From Thermoleophilia bacterium (GTDB taxonomy: Bacteria; Actinomycetota; Thermoleophilia; Gaiellales; Gaiellaceae): DNA of 64,000 nucleotides. Below are positions 1 through 8,054 of this stretch, one piece after another (the first letter of the stretch is position 1; every line of letters begins with the position of its first letter). The stretch spans positions 1 to 64,000 of the forward strand of contig JADLFG010000079.1 in NCBI GenBank assembly GCA_020845695.1, read 5' to 3'. The notes below the pieces were generated by a model. It was given only the letters and a program-made list of their open reading frames with translations, did not search any database and was not told where the DNA came from. The position numbers and the translations under genes are program-made.

Positions 1-128
1 CGGAATCGGCACAAAGGGGCGTCACGCGGATACCCCACTGCAGGCATATTGGCGCGACCGAGGACGCCGCCTGGCGCCGCTTTGCAGCCGCCAGAGCTGT
101 GCGGTATTCCCCGGACGGTGCACTAGCG

Positions 129-1112
129 TTGCGCGCCATGGTGCTGACGGCGCCGGGACTGCCGCTGCGGGCGGTGGAGCTGGCGGTGCCCGAGCCCGGC
201 CCGGGTCAGGTGCTCGTCCGCGTGGGCGCGTGCGGGGTCTGCCGAACCGACCTCCACGTGGTGGACGGGGAGCTACCCGAGCCGAAGCTGCCGCTCGTGC
301 CCGGCCATCAGATCGCGGGTACCGTCGAGACGACCGGCCGGGGCGTCGAGACGCTCGCGCCGGGCGCCCGTGTCGGCGTCCCCTGGCTCGGCTGGACGTG
401 CGGGGATTGCCGCTACTGCCGCGAGGGCCGCGAGAACCTCTGCGACCGTGCCCGCTTCACCGGCTACGACCTCGACGGCGGCTTCGCCGAGCTCGCGCTC
501 GCCGATGCCCGCTACTGCTTCCCTCTGCCCGGGGGCTACTCCGACCCCCGGGCGGCGCCGCTCCTCTGCGCCGGGCTGATCGGCTACCGCTCGCTCACGC
601 TCGCGGGGACGGGCGAGCGGCTCGGCCTCTACGGCTTCGGTGCCGCCGCGCACATCGTGGCGCAGGTGGCCCGCTGGCAGGGCCGGCGGGTCTTCGCCTT
701 CACCCGTGCGGGCGACCAGGACGCGCGGGCGCTCGCGCGCGAGCTCGGCGCCGAGTGGGCCGGCGACGCGCTCGGCCCGTCGCCCGAGCCGCTCGACGCG
801 GCAATCGTCTTCGCCCCCGCCGGCGAGCTCGTCCCCGCCGCTCTGCGCGCGGTCGCGAAAGGCGGGGTCGTCGTCTGCGCCGGCATCCACATGACAGAGA
901 TCCCGGCCTTCCCGTACGAGCTCCTCTGGGGCGAGCGGGTGCTGCGCTCGGTCGCGAACCTCACCCGCGCGGACGGAGACGAGCTCCTCGCGCTCGCGCC
1001 GCGGGTGCCGGTCAAGACCGAGGTCGAGACCTACCCCCTCGAGCGGGCAAACGAGGCGCTTGACCGGCTGCGCGCCGGGCGCGTGCGCGGCGCCGCGGTG
1101 CTCATCCCGTAG
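129..1112 (+). CDS. zinc-dependent alcohol dehydrogenase
   Basis: Medium-chain, zinc-dependent alcohol dehydrogenase of the AdhA/propanol-preferring type; the family oxidises alcohols with NAD(P)+. A catalytic Cys lies in CGVCRTD (residues 35-38) and four structural-zinc cysteines at about 91, 94, 97 and 105 (WTCGDCRYCREGRENLC). The usual GHE of the catalytic zinc site reads GHQ here, a variant I have seen in this subfamily. A YGFGAAAH dinucleotide motif follows. I chose TTG at 129 because it gives the familiar MRAMVLTAPG N-terminus; ATG at 138 and GTG at 99 are alternatives. Length of about 327 residues fits the family. The physiological substrate is not evident. Confidence 0.88.
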   Translation: MRAMVLTAPGLPLRAVELAVPEPGPGQVLVRVGACGVCRTDLHVVDGELPEPKLPLVPGHQIAGTVETTGRGVETLAPGARVGVPWLGWTCGDCRYCREGRENLCDRARFTGYDLDGGFAELALADARYCFPLPGGYSDPRAAPLLCAGLIGYRSLTLAGTGERLGLYGFGAAAHIVAQVARWQGRRVFAFTRAGDQDARALARELGAEWAGDALGPSPEPLDAAIVFAPAGELVPAALRAVAKGGVVVCAGIHMTEIPAFPYELLWGERVLRSVANLTRADGDELLALAPRVPVKTEVETYPLERANEALDRLRAGRVRGAAVLIP

Positions 1113-1116
1113 CCCG

Positions 1117-1122
1117 TAGAGT
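1117..1122 (+). promoter_or_regulatory. -10 box of leaderless GNAT gene
   Basis: TAGAGT lies 6 nt upstream of the GTG at 1129. This is the TAnnnT-plus-6 spacing seen repeatedly in this window and expected for leaderless transcripts. Confidence 0.5.
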
Positions 1123-1128
1123 CGTACC

Positions 1129-1695
1129 GTGCGACAGGGCGCTGCGCTGCTGCGACTGCCCGAGCCGCCGCTCGCCGACGCCGGGCTCGTCCTGCTGCCG
1201 GTCGCGGCGGAGCACGTCGGAGCGGTGACCGCGGCGTGTCAGGATCCCGAGATCCCCCGCTGGACGCTCGTTCCGTCCCCCTACACCGAGTCCGACGCCC
1301 GGAGCTGGGTCGAGCGGGCGGCGAGCGCCCTGGCAGACGGCAGCGGCCTGCACTTCGTCGTGAGCGATTCGTACGACCGCCGGCTGCTGGGCGCGATCGG
1401 CGTCGACGTCTGGGTCTGGCCGATCTGCCGGATCGGCTACTGGGTCGCACGGGAGGCTCGCGGCGCCGGCATCGCGACCCGCGCGCTCGTGCTCCTCTCG
1501 CGCTGGGTGCTCCGCGAGCACCCGATTCCCCGCCTCGAGCTCGTCACAGCTCCCGGGAACCTCGCCTCCCAGCGCGTGGCCGAGAAGGCGGGTTTCACCA
1601 GGGAAGGAACCCTGCGCGCCTCGCTCGAGCACCACGGCGAATGGACGGATTGCGTCATGTACTCGCTCCTGCCGGGAGAGATCGGGCTGCGCTGA
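1129..1695 (+). CDS. GNAT family N-acetyltransferase
   Basis: RimJ/RimL-like GNAT acetyltransferase of 188 residues, transferring an acetyl group from acetyl-CoA to an unknown amine. The acetyl-CoA binding region is visible around residues 105-120 (YWVAREARGAGIATRAL), followed by the typical LVTAPGNLASQRVAEKAGF segment near the C-terminus. The GTG start sits 6 nt after a TAGAGT box. The stop codon overlaps the ATG of the downstream amidase by one base, so the two are probably co-transcribed. A protein-N-terminal substrate is possible but cannot be read from the sequence. Confidence 0.87.
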   Translation: MRQGAALLRLPEPPLADAGLVLLPVAAEHVGAVTAACQDPEIPRWTLVPSPYTESDARSWVERAASALADGSGLHFVVSDSYDRRLLGAIGVDVWVWPICRIGYWVAREARGAGIATRALVLLSRWVLREHPIPRLELVTAPGNLASQRVAEKAGFTREGTLRASLEHHGEWTDCVMYSLLPGEIGLR

Positions 1696-3104
1696 TGCAA
1701 GGCGTGACCCTCCTCCCGGCCGTCGAGCAGGCCCGCCTCCTGCGCGCGCGGCAGCTCTCCGCGGTCGAGCTGCTGGACGCGCACCTCGAGCGGATCCAGC
1801 GCCTCAACCCGGCCGTCAACGCGATCGTCACGCTCGTCCCCGAGTTCGCACGCGAGCGCGCCCGGGTCTCGGACGGGCGCCTCGCCCGCGGCGAGGCCGG
1901 GCTGCTCGAGGGCTTGCCGGTCGCCCACAAGGACCTCGAGCCCACGTCCGGGATCCGCACGACGATGGGCTCGCCGGTGTACGCGACGTGGGTGCCGAGC
2001 GAGTCGTCGCTCCTCGTCGAGCGCATCCAGGCGGCGGGCGCCGTCACGCTCGGGAAGACGAACACGCCCGAGTTCGGGGCGGGCTCCCAGACGTTCAACC
2101 CGGTCTTCGGCGCGACGCTCAACCCGTACGACCGCTCACGCACCTGCGGCGGCTCGAGCGGGGGCGCAGCGGTGGCGCTCGCGTGCGGGCTCGTCGCGCT
2201 CGCCGACGGCAGCGACATGGGCGGCTCGCTGCGCAACCCCGCCTCGTTCTGCAACGTGGTCGGGCTGCGGCCGACGCCCGGGCGCGTGCCCGCCTGGCCC
2301 ACGCTCGACCCCTACTCGCCGCTTTCGGTCGAGGGGCCGATGGGGAGGACGGTCGCCGACGCGGCGCTCCTGCTCGCGGCGATGGCCGGCCCCGACGCTC
2401 GCTGCCCGCTCTCGCTCCCCGAGCCGGGCTCCGTCTTCGCGGGGCCGCTCGACGCCGACGTGCGTGGACTGCGCGTCGCCTGGAGCGACGACGCCGGCGG
2501 CCTGCCCGTCGATCGCGACGTCCGCGAGGCGCTCGCCCCCGCCCGGGAGGCTCTCGCCGGCCTCGGCTGCGACCTCGTCGACGGCTTCCCCGACCTCACG
2601 GGCGCGGCCGAGATCTTCGAGACGCTGCGGGCGGTCGCCTTCGAGCTCAACCTCGGGCCGCTCTACGACGAGCGCCCGGGCGACCTGAAGGAGGCGATCC
2701 GCTGGAACGTCGAGGCGGCCCGCCGCCTCTCGGCGGCGGACGTCGGCGCCGCGACCCGCGCCCACGCGGAGCTGCGCGAGCGCGTCCGTGCGTTCCTCGC
2801 GAGCGTGGACGCGCTCGCGCTGCCGGCCGTTCAGGTGGCGCCGTTCCCGGTCGAGCTCGAGTACCCGCCGGAGGTCGACGGCGTGCCAATGGGCAGCTAC
2901 ATCGAGTGGATGCGCTCCTGCTCGAATGTGTCGGTGACCGGCTGCCCGGCGCTCTCCGTGCCCGCCGGCTTCACGCGCGAGGGACTGCCGGTCGGTCTCC
3001 AGCTCGTCGGGCGCGAGCGCGACGAGCTCGGTCTCCTGCGCCTCGCCCACGCGTTCGAGCGGGCCGTCCCCGCCGGCCAGCGGCGCCCGCCGCTGCCCGC
3101 CTGA
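1695..3104 (+). CDS. amidase (amidase signature family)
   Basis: Amidase-signature hydrolase of 469 residues, cleaving an amide to a carboxylate and ammonia or amine. The Ser-cisSer-Lys triad is present: Lys79 (VAHKDL), the GGSSGG motif at 152-157 and the nucleophile Ser178 (GSDMGGS). The sequence resembles stand-alone amidases rather than GatA, and no gatB or gatC is nearby. The ATG overlaps the stop of the upstream acetyltransferase (TGATG), which fixes this start. It converges with the SIS-domain gene, leaving only three bases between stops. Confidence 0.9.
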   Translation: MQGVTLLPAVEQARLLRARQLSAVELLDAHLERIQRLNPAVNAIVTLVPEFARERARVSDGRLARGEAGLLEGLPVAHKDLEPTSGIRTTMGSPVYATWVPSESSLLVERIQAAGAVTLGKTNTPEFGAGSQTFNPVFGATLNPYDRSRTCGGSSGGAAVALACGLVALADGSDMGGSLRNPASFCNVVGLRPTPGRVPAWPTLDPYSPLSVEGPMGRTVADAALLLAAMAGPDARCPLSLPEPGSVFAGPLDADVRGLRVAWSDDAGGLPVDRDVREALAPAREALAGLGCDLVDGFPDLTGAAEIFETLRAVAFELNLGPLYDERPGDLKEAIRWNVEAARRLSAADVGAATRAHAELRERVRAFLASVDALALPAVQVAPFPVELEYPPEVDGVPMGSYIEWMRSCSNVSVTGCPALSVPAGFTREGLPVGLQLVGRERDELGLLRLAHAFERAVPAGQRRPPLPA

Positions 3105-3107
3105 CGC

Positions 3108-4073
3108 CTACCCCGCCTGCCGCGCCGCGAGCTCCGCGGCGAGCAGCTCGACCACCGACGTCTCGACCAGCAGGTCGACAAGCGACTCGCCGGCGCCCGG
3201 GTAGGCAACCTGAAGCGTCGCCCGCGGCTCCGGCCCACCGACGGCGACGGACGCGCAGCCACGCCGCTCGAGCCAGTCGAGCACCTCCCCGTCGTAGCGG
3301 GAGCCGGGGAAGAGGATCGCGCGGTAGCCGGGGCGCTTCGAGAGGTAGACGTCGACGTGGAGCCAGTCGCCGGTCTCCGCCGCGAAGGCAGGGACACGCG
3401 GCCCCTCCCGCAACATCAGCGCGGCCTGCTCGGCCGAGGAGAGCCGCTCGGCGGGCGCGATACAGTGGAGCGGCCCGCCGCCGAGCACGTCCAGCGCGGG
3501 TTGAAGCCAGCCGGCGCGGCCGTCTCGCACGCTGGCAGCGGCCTCGACGGCGCGGCGGAGATCGCCCGCGGCGGGGCCCGAGCCGAGCACACGCCCGCAG
3601 AGGAGCAGCAGCACGGCGACCGTCGCCTGGTACGTCTTGCAGGCGATGCCGCCCCGCTCCTCGCCGGCGAGCAGGGGCAGCACGACATCGGCCGCCCCCG
3701 CGAGGGCGCCCCCGGGGTCGTTGGTGACGGCGACGACCACTCCGGCTCCGCGATGACGCTCCGCGGCCGCCACGGTCTCAGGCGTCCGCCCGCCGGCAGA
3801 GACGGCGACGACGAGCAGGTCGGGCCGCGGCGGCGTCGCGAGCCGGGTCGACGCACGCTCGACCGTCGCATCGATCCCGGCCGCGCGGAGGATCGGACAA
3901 GCGGCGAGGGCGGCGAAGCGGGAGCTGCCCATGCCGACGAAGAGCACCCGGTGCCCCCGGACGTCGCCGAGCTCGGCGAGCGGCCCGGCCTGGGCCGCGT
4001 AGGCGTCGAGCAGGCCCGCCAGCGTCTCGGGCTCGGCGAGCACGTCCTCGAGGAACGCGGCGGGGTCGGGCAC
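3108..4073 (-). CDS. SIS-domain sugar isomerase/deaminase-like protein
   Basis: Protein of 321 residues with two SIS (phosphosugar-binding) domains, like the isomerase half of GlmS and AgaS-type deaminases/isomerases. A glycine/serine-rich phosphosugar loop is visible at about 47-54 (VGMGSSRF) and another at about 109-118 (VSAGGRTPET). No glutamine amidotransferase domain is attached, so glutamine-driven glucosamine synthesis is unlikely. It is the last gene of a minus-strand run with a maltokinase-like kinase and a glycosyltransferase, which suggests phosphosugar handling. GTG start at 4073. Confidence 0.8.
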   Translation of the reverse strand: MPDPAAFLEDVLAEPETLAGLLDAYAAQAGPLAELGDVRGHRVLFVGMGSSRFAALAACPILRAAGIDATVERASTRLATPPRPDLLVVAVSAGGRTPETVAAAERHRGAGVVVAVTNDPGGALAGAADVVLPLLAGEERGGIACKTYQATVAVLLLLCGRVLGSGPAAGDLRRAVEAAASVRDGRAGWLQPALDVLGGGPLHCIAPAERLSSAEQAALMLREGPRVPAFAAETGDWLHVDVYLSKRPGYRAILFPGSRYDGEVLDWLERRGCASVAVGGPEPRATLQVAYPGAGESLVDLLVETSVVELLAAELAARQAG

Positions 4074-4102
4074 GGACGGATTCTGACGGAGCGGCGCCGC
4101 GC

Positions 4103-5302
4103 TCAGCGGTCCCGGCCGAGCAGCGACGCGAGCGCACCGCGCGCGACGGGCATCCAGTCGGGCAGGAAACGAGCCGCGTAGACGAGCTCGTAGACCGCCT
4201 TCTCCAGCTCGAGCGCCTCGAGCAGCGCGGCATCGACCGGGCCGTACGCCTCGAGGAACGCCGCGCGGGCGGCCACCGCCCAGCCCCCGTCAGCGCCGCC
4301 CGCGCGGAGCGTCCAGCGCGCGGCGTTGTCGAAGGAGCGCAGGATCGAGGCGACATCCCGAAGCGGCGTGTCGAGGGAGCGCCGCTCCGCCGGCGGCCTC
4401 GTCGGCTCGCCCTCGAAGTCGACGACGTGGAGACCGGCCTGGGAGCCCAGCACCTGCCCCACGTGGAAGTCGCCGTGGATCCGGGTCAGGAGCGGCTGTC
4501 CCGCAGGCTCCGCGAGCACGGCGAGCCGCTCGCGCAGGGCCGCGTCGTCCCCGAGGCCCGCCTCGGCGAGCCCGCGCCTGGCCCGCGCGAGCCAGGCGGC
4601 GCGATCCGCCGCCGCAGCCGGGCGCGGCAGCAGCGCCTCCCGGTCCGCCGCCGCGAGCGCGGCGTGCAGCACCCCCGTCAGCTGCCCGAGCTCGGCCACC
4701 CAGCCGGTCTCCCGCCGCCCCGCCAGCCACGCCGCCAGCTCGGCCTGCACCCGGCCCCAGCCGTCCTCGGCAGCCGGCACGTACTCCTGGAGGAGCGCAA
4801 CCGTCCACGGACCGTCCTCCCCCTTCCACTCGACCGAGCCGGCGACGGGCGGGCACGGGCGGAAGCCCGCGCGCGTCAGGTGGCAGCCGACCTCGACCTC
4901 CGGATGCGGCCCAGGCCAGAGCAGCCGGTAGCACTTGACGACCAAGCACTCCCCGAGCACGGCCGACGTGTTCGACTGGTCGCGTCCGAGCGGGCGCTCC
5001 GGGCCGGCGGGCGGCGCCACCGCTCCGCCACAGGGAACGAGGCGAAAACGGCCCGCGTCGCCGTCGGCGAGCCGGGCAAGCAGCGGCCCCCAGAGGGGAG
5101 GCCCGCCCGCCGGGAGCGCGTAGCGCTCGGGCGGCCCGGCGGCGAAACGGACGTCGACGAGCGCCAGCACGCCCTCGCCGGCCTCGAGGGCGTCGACGAG
5201 CGAGAGCGACGCGATTCGCCGCCCCTTGCCCGCGAACCAGCGCTCGTCCGCCAGGCGCCGCGGATCGAGCGAGGCGACGAGCCGCGCCGCCCGCGCGGAC
5301 AC
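4103..5302 (-). CDS. maltokinase-like phosphotransferase
   Basis: Kinase of 399 residues resembling maltokinase (Mak/Pep2), which phosphorylates maltose to maltose-1-phosphate for the GlgE route in actinobacteria. The N-terminal cap motif RWFAGKGRRI (21-30) and the aminoglycoside-phosphotransferase-like catalytic loop HGDFHVGQVL (276-285) with metal-binding VDFEGEP (294-300) are diagnostic. The following RSLDTPLRDVASILRSFD stretch is also typical of maltokinases. No trehalose synthase or glgE is adjacent. Instead it sits 4 bp after a glycosyltransferase and 29 bp before a SIS gene, so its substrate may be another sugar. GTG start. Confidence 0.8.
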   Translation of the reverse strand: MSARAARLVASLDPRRLADERWFAGKGRRIASLSLVDALEAGEGVLALVDVRFAAGPPERYALPAGGPPLWGPLLARLADGDAGRFRLVPCGGAVAPPAGPERPLGRDQSNTSAVLGECLVVKCYRLLWPGPHPEVEVGCHLTRAGFRPCPPVAGSVEWKGEDGPWTVALLQEYVPAAEDGWGRVQAELAAWLAGRRETGWVAELGQLTGVLHAALAAADREALLPRPAAAADRAAWLARARRGLAEAGLGDDAALRERLAVLAEPAGQPLLTRIHGDFHVGQVLGSQAGLHVVDFEGEPTRPPAERRSLDTPLRDVASILRSFDNAARWTLRAGGADGGWAVAARAAFLEAYGPVDAALLEALELEKAVYELVYAARFLPDWMPVARGALASLLGRDR

Positions 5303-5306
5303 GACG

Positions 5307-6608
5307 TCAGGTGACCGGGCCGCGCTCGCGGGCGAGGCGCTCGATCAGGCCGGCCGCCTGCTCGGTGCCGGGCGCGGCCGCGAGCCGCCCGGAGATCGCG
5401 CGCAGCCGCGCTCGCAGGTCGGCGTCGGCGAGCAGCTCGTCGATTGCGCGCGCGAGCTCGCCCGGCTCGAACGAGTAGGTCGCAAGCCGTCTCCCGAAGG
5501 CGAGCTCCTGGACGCGCTGCGCGTTGTCGTACTGATCCCAGAAGACGGGCAGGACGATCATCGGCTTGCCGAAGCGGAAGCACTCGGTCGTGGTGTTGTT
5601 GCCGCCGTGGGTGACGACGAGATCGACGTGCGGTAGAACGGATGCCTGGGGCAGGAACTCGGCCCCGCACATGTTGGGGGCGAGCTCGAGCTCGTCCGCC
5701 TGCGGGCCCTTGCTGACGACGAAGCGATGCGGCGACCCGGCCAGCTCGGCCACGAGCGCGCGCATCAGGTCGAGGTCGGCGGAGGCGAGGCTACCCAGGC
5801 TCACGTAGACGAGGCCGCCCTCGCCGCCGCGAAGCTCGTCGGGCACCGACCAGGGCGCGTCGGTCGCGCGCACGCACGCGTCGAGCCGGTGCCAGGTCGG
5901 CGCGAGCGGGCGGGAGCGTTCGTAGTCGGCCTCGCCCGGGTACACGTACATGTTCAGGTACGGGGACTCGTGGATGAACTCGAGCCCGGGCAGCCCCGGC
6001 GCGCCCCGCTCCCTGACGAACCCGTCGAAGTCGCGCCACATCTCGCCGTGCGTGCGCCGGCGCTCCGCCTCGAACTCCTCCCAGCCCGTCCGGTCGCCGC
6101 ACGGATAGCCTGAGAAAGCGGGCGGCAGCGCCGGGTCACGCAGCTCGAGCGGGTTGCAGGAGACGATCCGCGCCCACGGCCGCCCCGAGGCGGCGATCGC
6201 GGGAAACGCGACCACGTTGTCCTCGACGATCACGTCGGGCTCGAGCTCGGCGAAGATCTCGGCTAGGCGCCCGTCCACGTACATCGACCCGTCGATCAGC
6301 GCCTGCCAGGTCGGCTGCAGGAACGCGCCGAGCTGCTCGATCGTGGGCAGGCGGAAGAGCGGCGCGGTGTCGCGGATGAACTCCTTCCAGAACTGCCCCG
6401 GGGTCTCCTCGCGCTCCGGCGGCGGCCCGAGGCGCATCAGCCGCTCCTCGAACCCCTTCGCCTCGAGCGTGCCCGCGAACGACTCCTCGAGCACGAACAC
6501 GACCCGCACCCCCCGGCGCCGCAGCACATCGCCGATCCCGACGCAGTTGTTCGTCGGGCCGAACGCGCCCTCCGGAAAGAACACGACCGTTGCCGCCCGG
6601 ACCGCCAC
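5307..6608 (-). CDS. MGT-type glycosyltransferase
   Basis: GT1/MGT-type glycosyltransferase of 433 residues, with the GT-B fold expected to transfer a sugar from a nucleotide-sugar to a small acceptor. The C-terminal donor-binding motif is clear: VVTHGGNNTTTECFRFGKP, then PVFWDQYDNAQRV. The N-terminus VRAATVVFFPEGAFGP matches the acceptor-domain start; the GTG at 6608 is the only start close to it. It leads a tight minus-strand trio with a maltokinase-like kinase and a SIS protein. It is divergent from the decarboxylase gene at 6633, with only 24 bp between start codons. Acceptor unknown. Confidence 0.84.
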   Translation of the reverse strand: MAVRAATVVFFPEGAFGPTNNCVGIGDVLRRRGVRVVFVLEESFAGTLEAKGFEERLMRLGPPPEREETPGQFWKEFIRDTAPLFRLPTIEQLGAFLQPTWQALIDGSMYVDGRLAEIFAELEPDVIVEDNVVAFPAIAASGRPWARIVSCNPLELRDPALPPAFSGYPCGDRTGWEEFEAERRRTHGEMWRDFDGFVRERGAPGLPGLEFIHESPYLNMYVYPGEADYERSRPLAPTWHRLDACVRATDAPWSVPDELRGGEGGLVYVSLGSLASADLDLMRALVAELAGSPHRFVVSKGPQADELELAPNMCGAEFLPQASVLPHVDLVVTHGGNNTTTECFRFGKPMIVLPVFWDQYDNAQRVQELAFGRRLATYSFEPGELARAIDELLADADLRARLRAISGRLAAAPGTEQAAGLIERLARERGPVT

Positions 6609-6615
6609 GGCTGCG

Positions 6616-6621
6616 TAGTAT
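6616..6621 (+). promoter_or_regulatory. -10 box upstream of decarboxylase gene
   Basis: TAGTAT lies 11 nt before the ATG at 6633, inside the 24-bp divergent gap between the glycosyltransferase and decarboxylase genes. The spacing is longer than in the clear leaderless cases. Confidence 0.35.
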
Positions 6622-6632
6622 CGACGATCTCG

Positions 6633-8054
6633 ATGTCCTCGCAGGCCGCGATGCCGCTCGTGGACGCCCTCCGGGCGTTCCTCGCCGACCCCACGGTGGC
6701 GCCGTTCACGACCCCGGGGCACAAGCGGGCGCCCTGGCTCGCGGACGCGCTGCTCGCAACCGACGCACCGCTGGCGGCCGGTGCCGATGACCTCCACCTG
6801 TCCCTCGACCTCCTCGGCAGCGCCGAGCGGCTCGCGGCCGGGCTCTGGGGCGCCGATTGGTGCCGCTTCTGCGTCAACGGCTCGACCCAGGGAAACCAGG
6901 CGCTCGCGCTCGCCGCCGGCGGCCCGGGCGACCGGGTCGTCGTCTGCCGCAACCTGCACAAGTCGCTGCTCGCGGGCCTCGTGCTAGCCGGGCTCGACCC
7001 GGTCTGGGTGCACCCCGCGATCGACCGGGCGACCGGGCTCGCGCTCGGCGTCCCAGCCGAGGCGGTCGCGACCGCCCTTCGGGAGCACCCGGACGCGCGG
7101 GCGGTCTTCCTCGTCGAGCCGAGCTTCGTCGGCGTGATCTCGGATGTCGGCGCGATCGCCGAGATCTGCACCGGGGCCGGCGTTCCCCTCGTGGTCGACC
7201 AGGCCTGGGGCGCCTACCTCGGCTTCCACCCGGTCCTGCCGCCGCACGCGCTCGCGCTCGGGGCGGACGCATTCGTGACCTCGGCCCACAAGACGCTGAC
7301 GGGCTTCACCCAGAGCGCCTACCTCCTCGCCCGCGCGGGCCGGCTCGACCTCGACCGTCTGCGCGAGGGCTTCGACGCCCTCACCACCACCAGCCCCTCC
7401 GCCGGAATGCTCGCGAGCCTCGACCGGACCCGGGCCCTGCTCGCCGCACGCGGGGAGGAGCTGCTCGGCCGGGCGCTGGCGCTGGTCGCCCGCGCGCGCT
7501 CCCAGCTCGCCGCGATCGGCGGCCTGCGCGTGCTCGGGGCCGACTCCGGCTGGGCCTACGATCCGCTCAAGCTCGTGCTCTCCCTCTCCGGGACCGGTGC
7601 CGACGGGATCGAGGTCGAGCGCGACCTCTGGGCGAGCGGCGTTCGCGTCGAGCTCGCGAACCGCGACACGATCGTCCCGCTCGTCACGATCGGCGACGAC
7701 GAGGAGAGCGTGGAGCGGCTCGTCTCGGCGCTCGCGGGCTCGCTCGAGCGCCGCCGGGGCGAGCCGCGTCCGGCCGGCGGCGCGAGCGCGGTCTGGAGCG
7801 TCGAGCCGGAGGCGGCCATCAGCCCGCGCGCGGCGTTCTTCGCCCCGCGCGAGACGGTATCCGCCGCCGCGGCGGCGGGCCGGATCGCCGCCGAGGCCGT
7901 CGCGCCCTACCCGCCCGGGATCCCCGCGATCGCGCCGGGCGAGGTGATCACCGCCTCGCTCCTCGCGGCGCTCGCCGAGGCGGCCGCGACCGGCACGCGG
8001 CTCGCCTACTGCGCCGACCCGTCCCTCGCGACCATCCGCGTCGTTGCGCGCTGA
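6633..8054 (+). CDS. Orn/Lys/Arg decarboxylase family PLP enzyme
   Basis: Fold-type I PLP enzyme of 473 residues in the short, Bacillus-type arginine/lysine/ornithine decarboxylase family, a route to polyamines. It has the N-terminal TPGHK motif (27-31), substrate/PLP-site histidine and lysine in NLHKS (108-111), the PLP-ring Asp in VVDQAWG (about 189), and the Schiff-base Lys220 in TSAHKTLTG. A C-terminal domain of about 130 residues follows. The stop overlaps the next gene by 11 nt. Which amino acid is used cannot be decided here. Confidence 0.86.
   Translation: MSSQAAMPLVDALRAFLADPTVAPFTTPGHKRAPWLADALLATDAPLAAGADDLHLSLDLLGSAERLAAGLWGADWCRFCVNGSTQGNQALALAAGGPGDRVVVCRNLHKSLLAGLVLAGLDPVWVHPAIDRATGLALGVPAEAVATALREHPDARAVFLVEPSFVGVISDVGAIAEICTGAGVPLVVDQAWGAYLGFHPVLPPHALALGADAFVTSAHKTLTGFTQSAYLLARAGRLDLDRLREGFDALTTTSPSAGMLASLDRTRALLAARGEELLGRALALVARARSQLAAIGGLRVLGADSGWAYDPLKLVLSLSGTGADGIEVERDLWASGVRVELANRDTIVPLVTIGDDEESVERLVSALAGSLERRRGEPRPAGGASAVWSVEPEAAISPRAAFFAPRETVSAAAAAGRIAAEAVAPYPPGIPAIAPGEVITASLLAALAEAAATGTRLAYCADPSLATIRVVAR

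Noticed and set aside
1..128. Tail of an upstream gene
   Set aside because: No frame with recognisable protein sequence; the stretch is too short to judge.
1236..1694. Upstream open-frame extension of the amidase
   Set aside because: It runs antiphase through the GNAT gene; the family N-terminus and TGATG overlap place the start at 1695.
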